Of a stretch of 64,000 nt of DNA, positions 63,993-64,000 are shown one piece after another (positions within the stretch are counted from its first letter, which is position 1; each line of letters opens with the position of its first letter). Source of the DNA: an uncultured Rhodospirillaceae bacterium (GTDB lineage: Bacteria > Pseudomonadota > Alphaproteobacteria > Reyranellales > Reyranellaceae). The DNA is taken from positions 62,001 to 126,000 of the forward strand of contig CAMFGZ010000008.1 of assembly GCA_945952105.1 (NCBI GenBank), given 5' to 3'. A model generated the notes under the pieces. It saw only the letters and a program-made list of their open reading frames with translations. It ran no database searches and was not told the DNA's origin. The position numbers were made by a program, and so were the translations under genes.

Positions 63993-64000
63993 CGTTTCTT

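Overview
This window is GC-rich (roughly two thirds G+C by eye), densely coded chromosomal DNA. Several genes point to an alphaproteobacterium: a HemA-type 5-aminolevulinate synthase, an EipB-like envelope protein, a PdeM-type endonuclease, an alphaproteobacterial-style glutathione reductase and a class II DAHP synthase. The many branched-chain amino acid and peptide ABC transporter genes suggest a soil or freshwater heterotroph, perhaps near Reyranella or other Rhodospirillales; that placement is a guess. There is no prophage, insertion sequence or CRISPR array. Apart from one tRNA-Val(CAC), everything supported is protein-coding or a short regulatory or structural element.

Layout. 0-6.8 kb: a methyltransferase-like gene cut by the left edge, tRNA-Val, a phosphoglycolate phosphatase-like HAD enzyme, and the amino-sugar pair glmU-glmS ending at a bidirectional terminator. 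5.6-12.4 kb: a complete livGFHMK-type transporter operon, bracketed by two secreted EF-hand proteins. 12.5-22 kb: glutathione reductase, class II DAHP synthase, a nicotinate phosphoribosyltransferase-like enzyme, a glutathione S-transferase, an MFS transporter, and an operon of class III aminotransferase, small membrane protein and hemA. 22.2-36 kb: two peptide-type ABC transporter loci. The first is complete (binding protein, two permeases, two ATPases) and is followed by an M20 amidohydrolase. The second lacks ATPases, ends in an aspartoacylase-like hydrolase and lies behind pyrE. 36-48 kb: small membrane proteins (TRIC-like, DUF1345, TspO), a COG0523 metallochaperone with a DUF1826 gene behind a Zur-box-like palindrome, a DHA2 efflux pump, a Baeyer-Villiger-type monooxygenase and an MscS channel. 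48-50.6 kb: gamma-glutamyltransferase overlapping a LivK-like binding protein. 50.7-55 kb: a sigma factor operon encoding sigma, anti-sigma, a periplasmic LTXXQ-like sensor, DUF1800 and DUF1501. 55-62.3 kb: a leftward gene series (EipB, photolyase, FAD oxidoreductase, DUF1365, cyclopropane fatty acid synthase, GPH-family transporter) resembling the singlet-oxygen gene set known from RpoE-ChrR regulons. 62.4-64 kb: pdeM and a 2-keto-4-pentenoate hydratase-like gene.

The best candidate for an undescribed system is the sigma factor operon at 50.7-55 kb. It couples an envelope-stress type sensing module to a Tat-exported DUF1800 protein and a DUF1501 partner that has no visible export signal of its own. 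The other notable signal is a pair of 72-74 nt palindromic elements, each between convergent genes and sharing compensated base changes. Most of the remaining content is ordinary housekeeping and transport.
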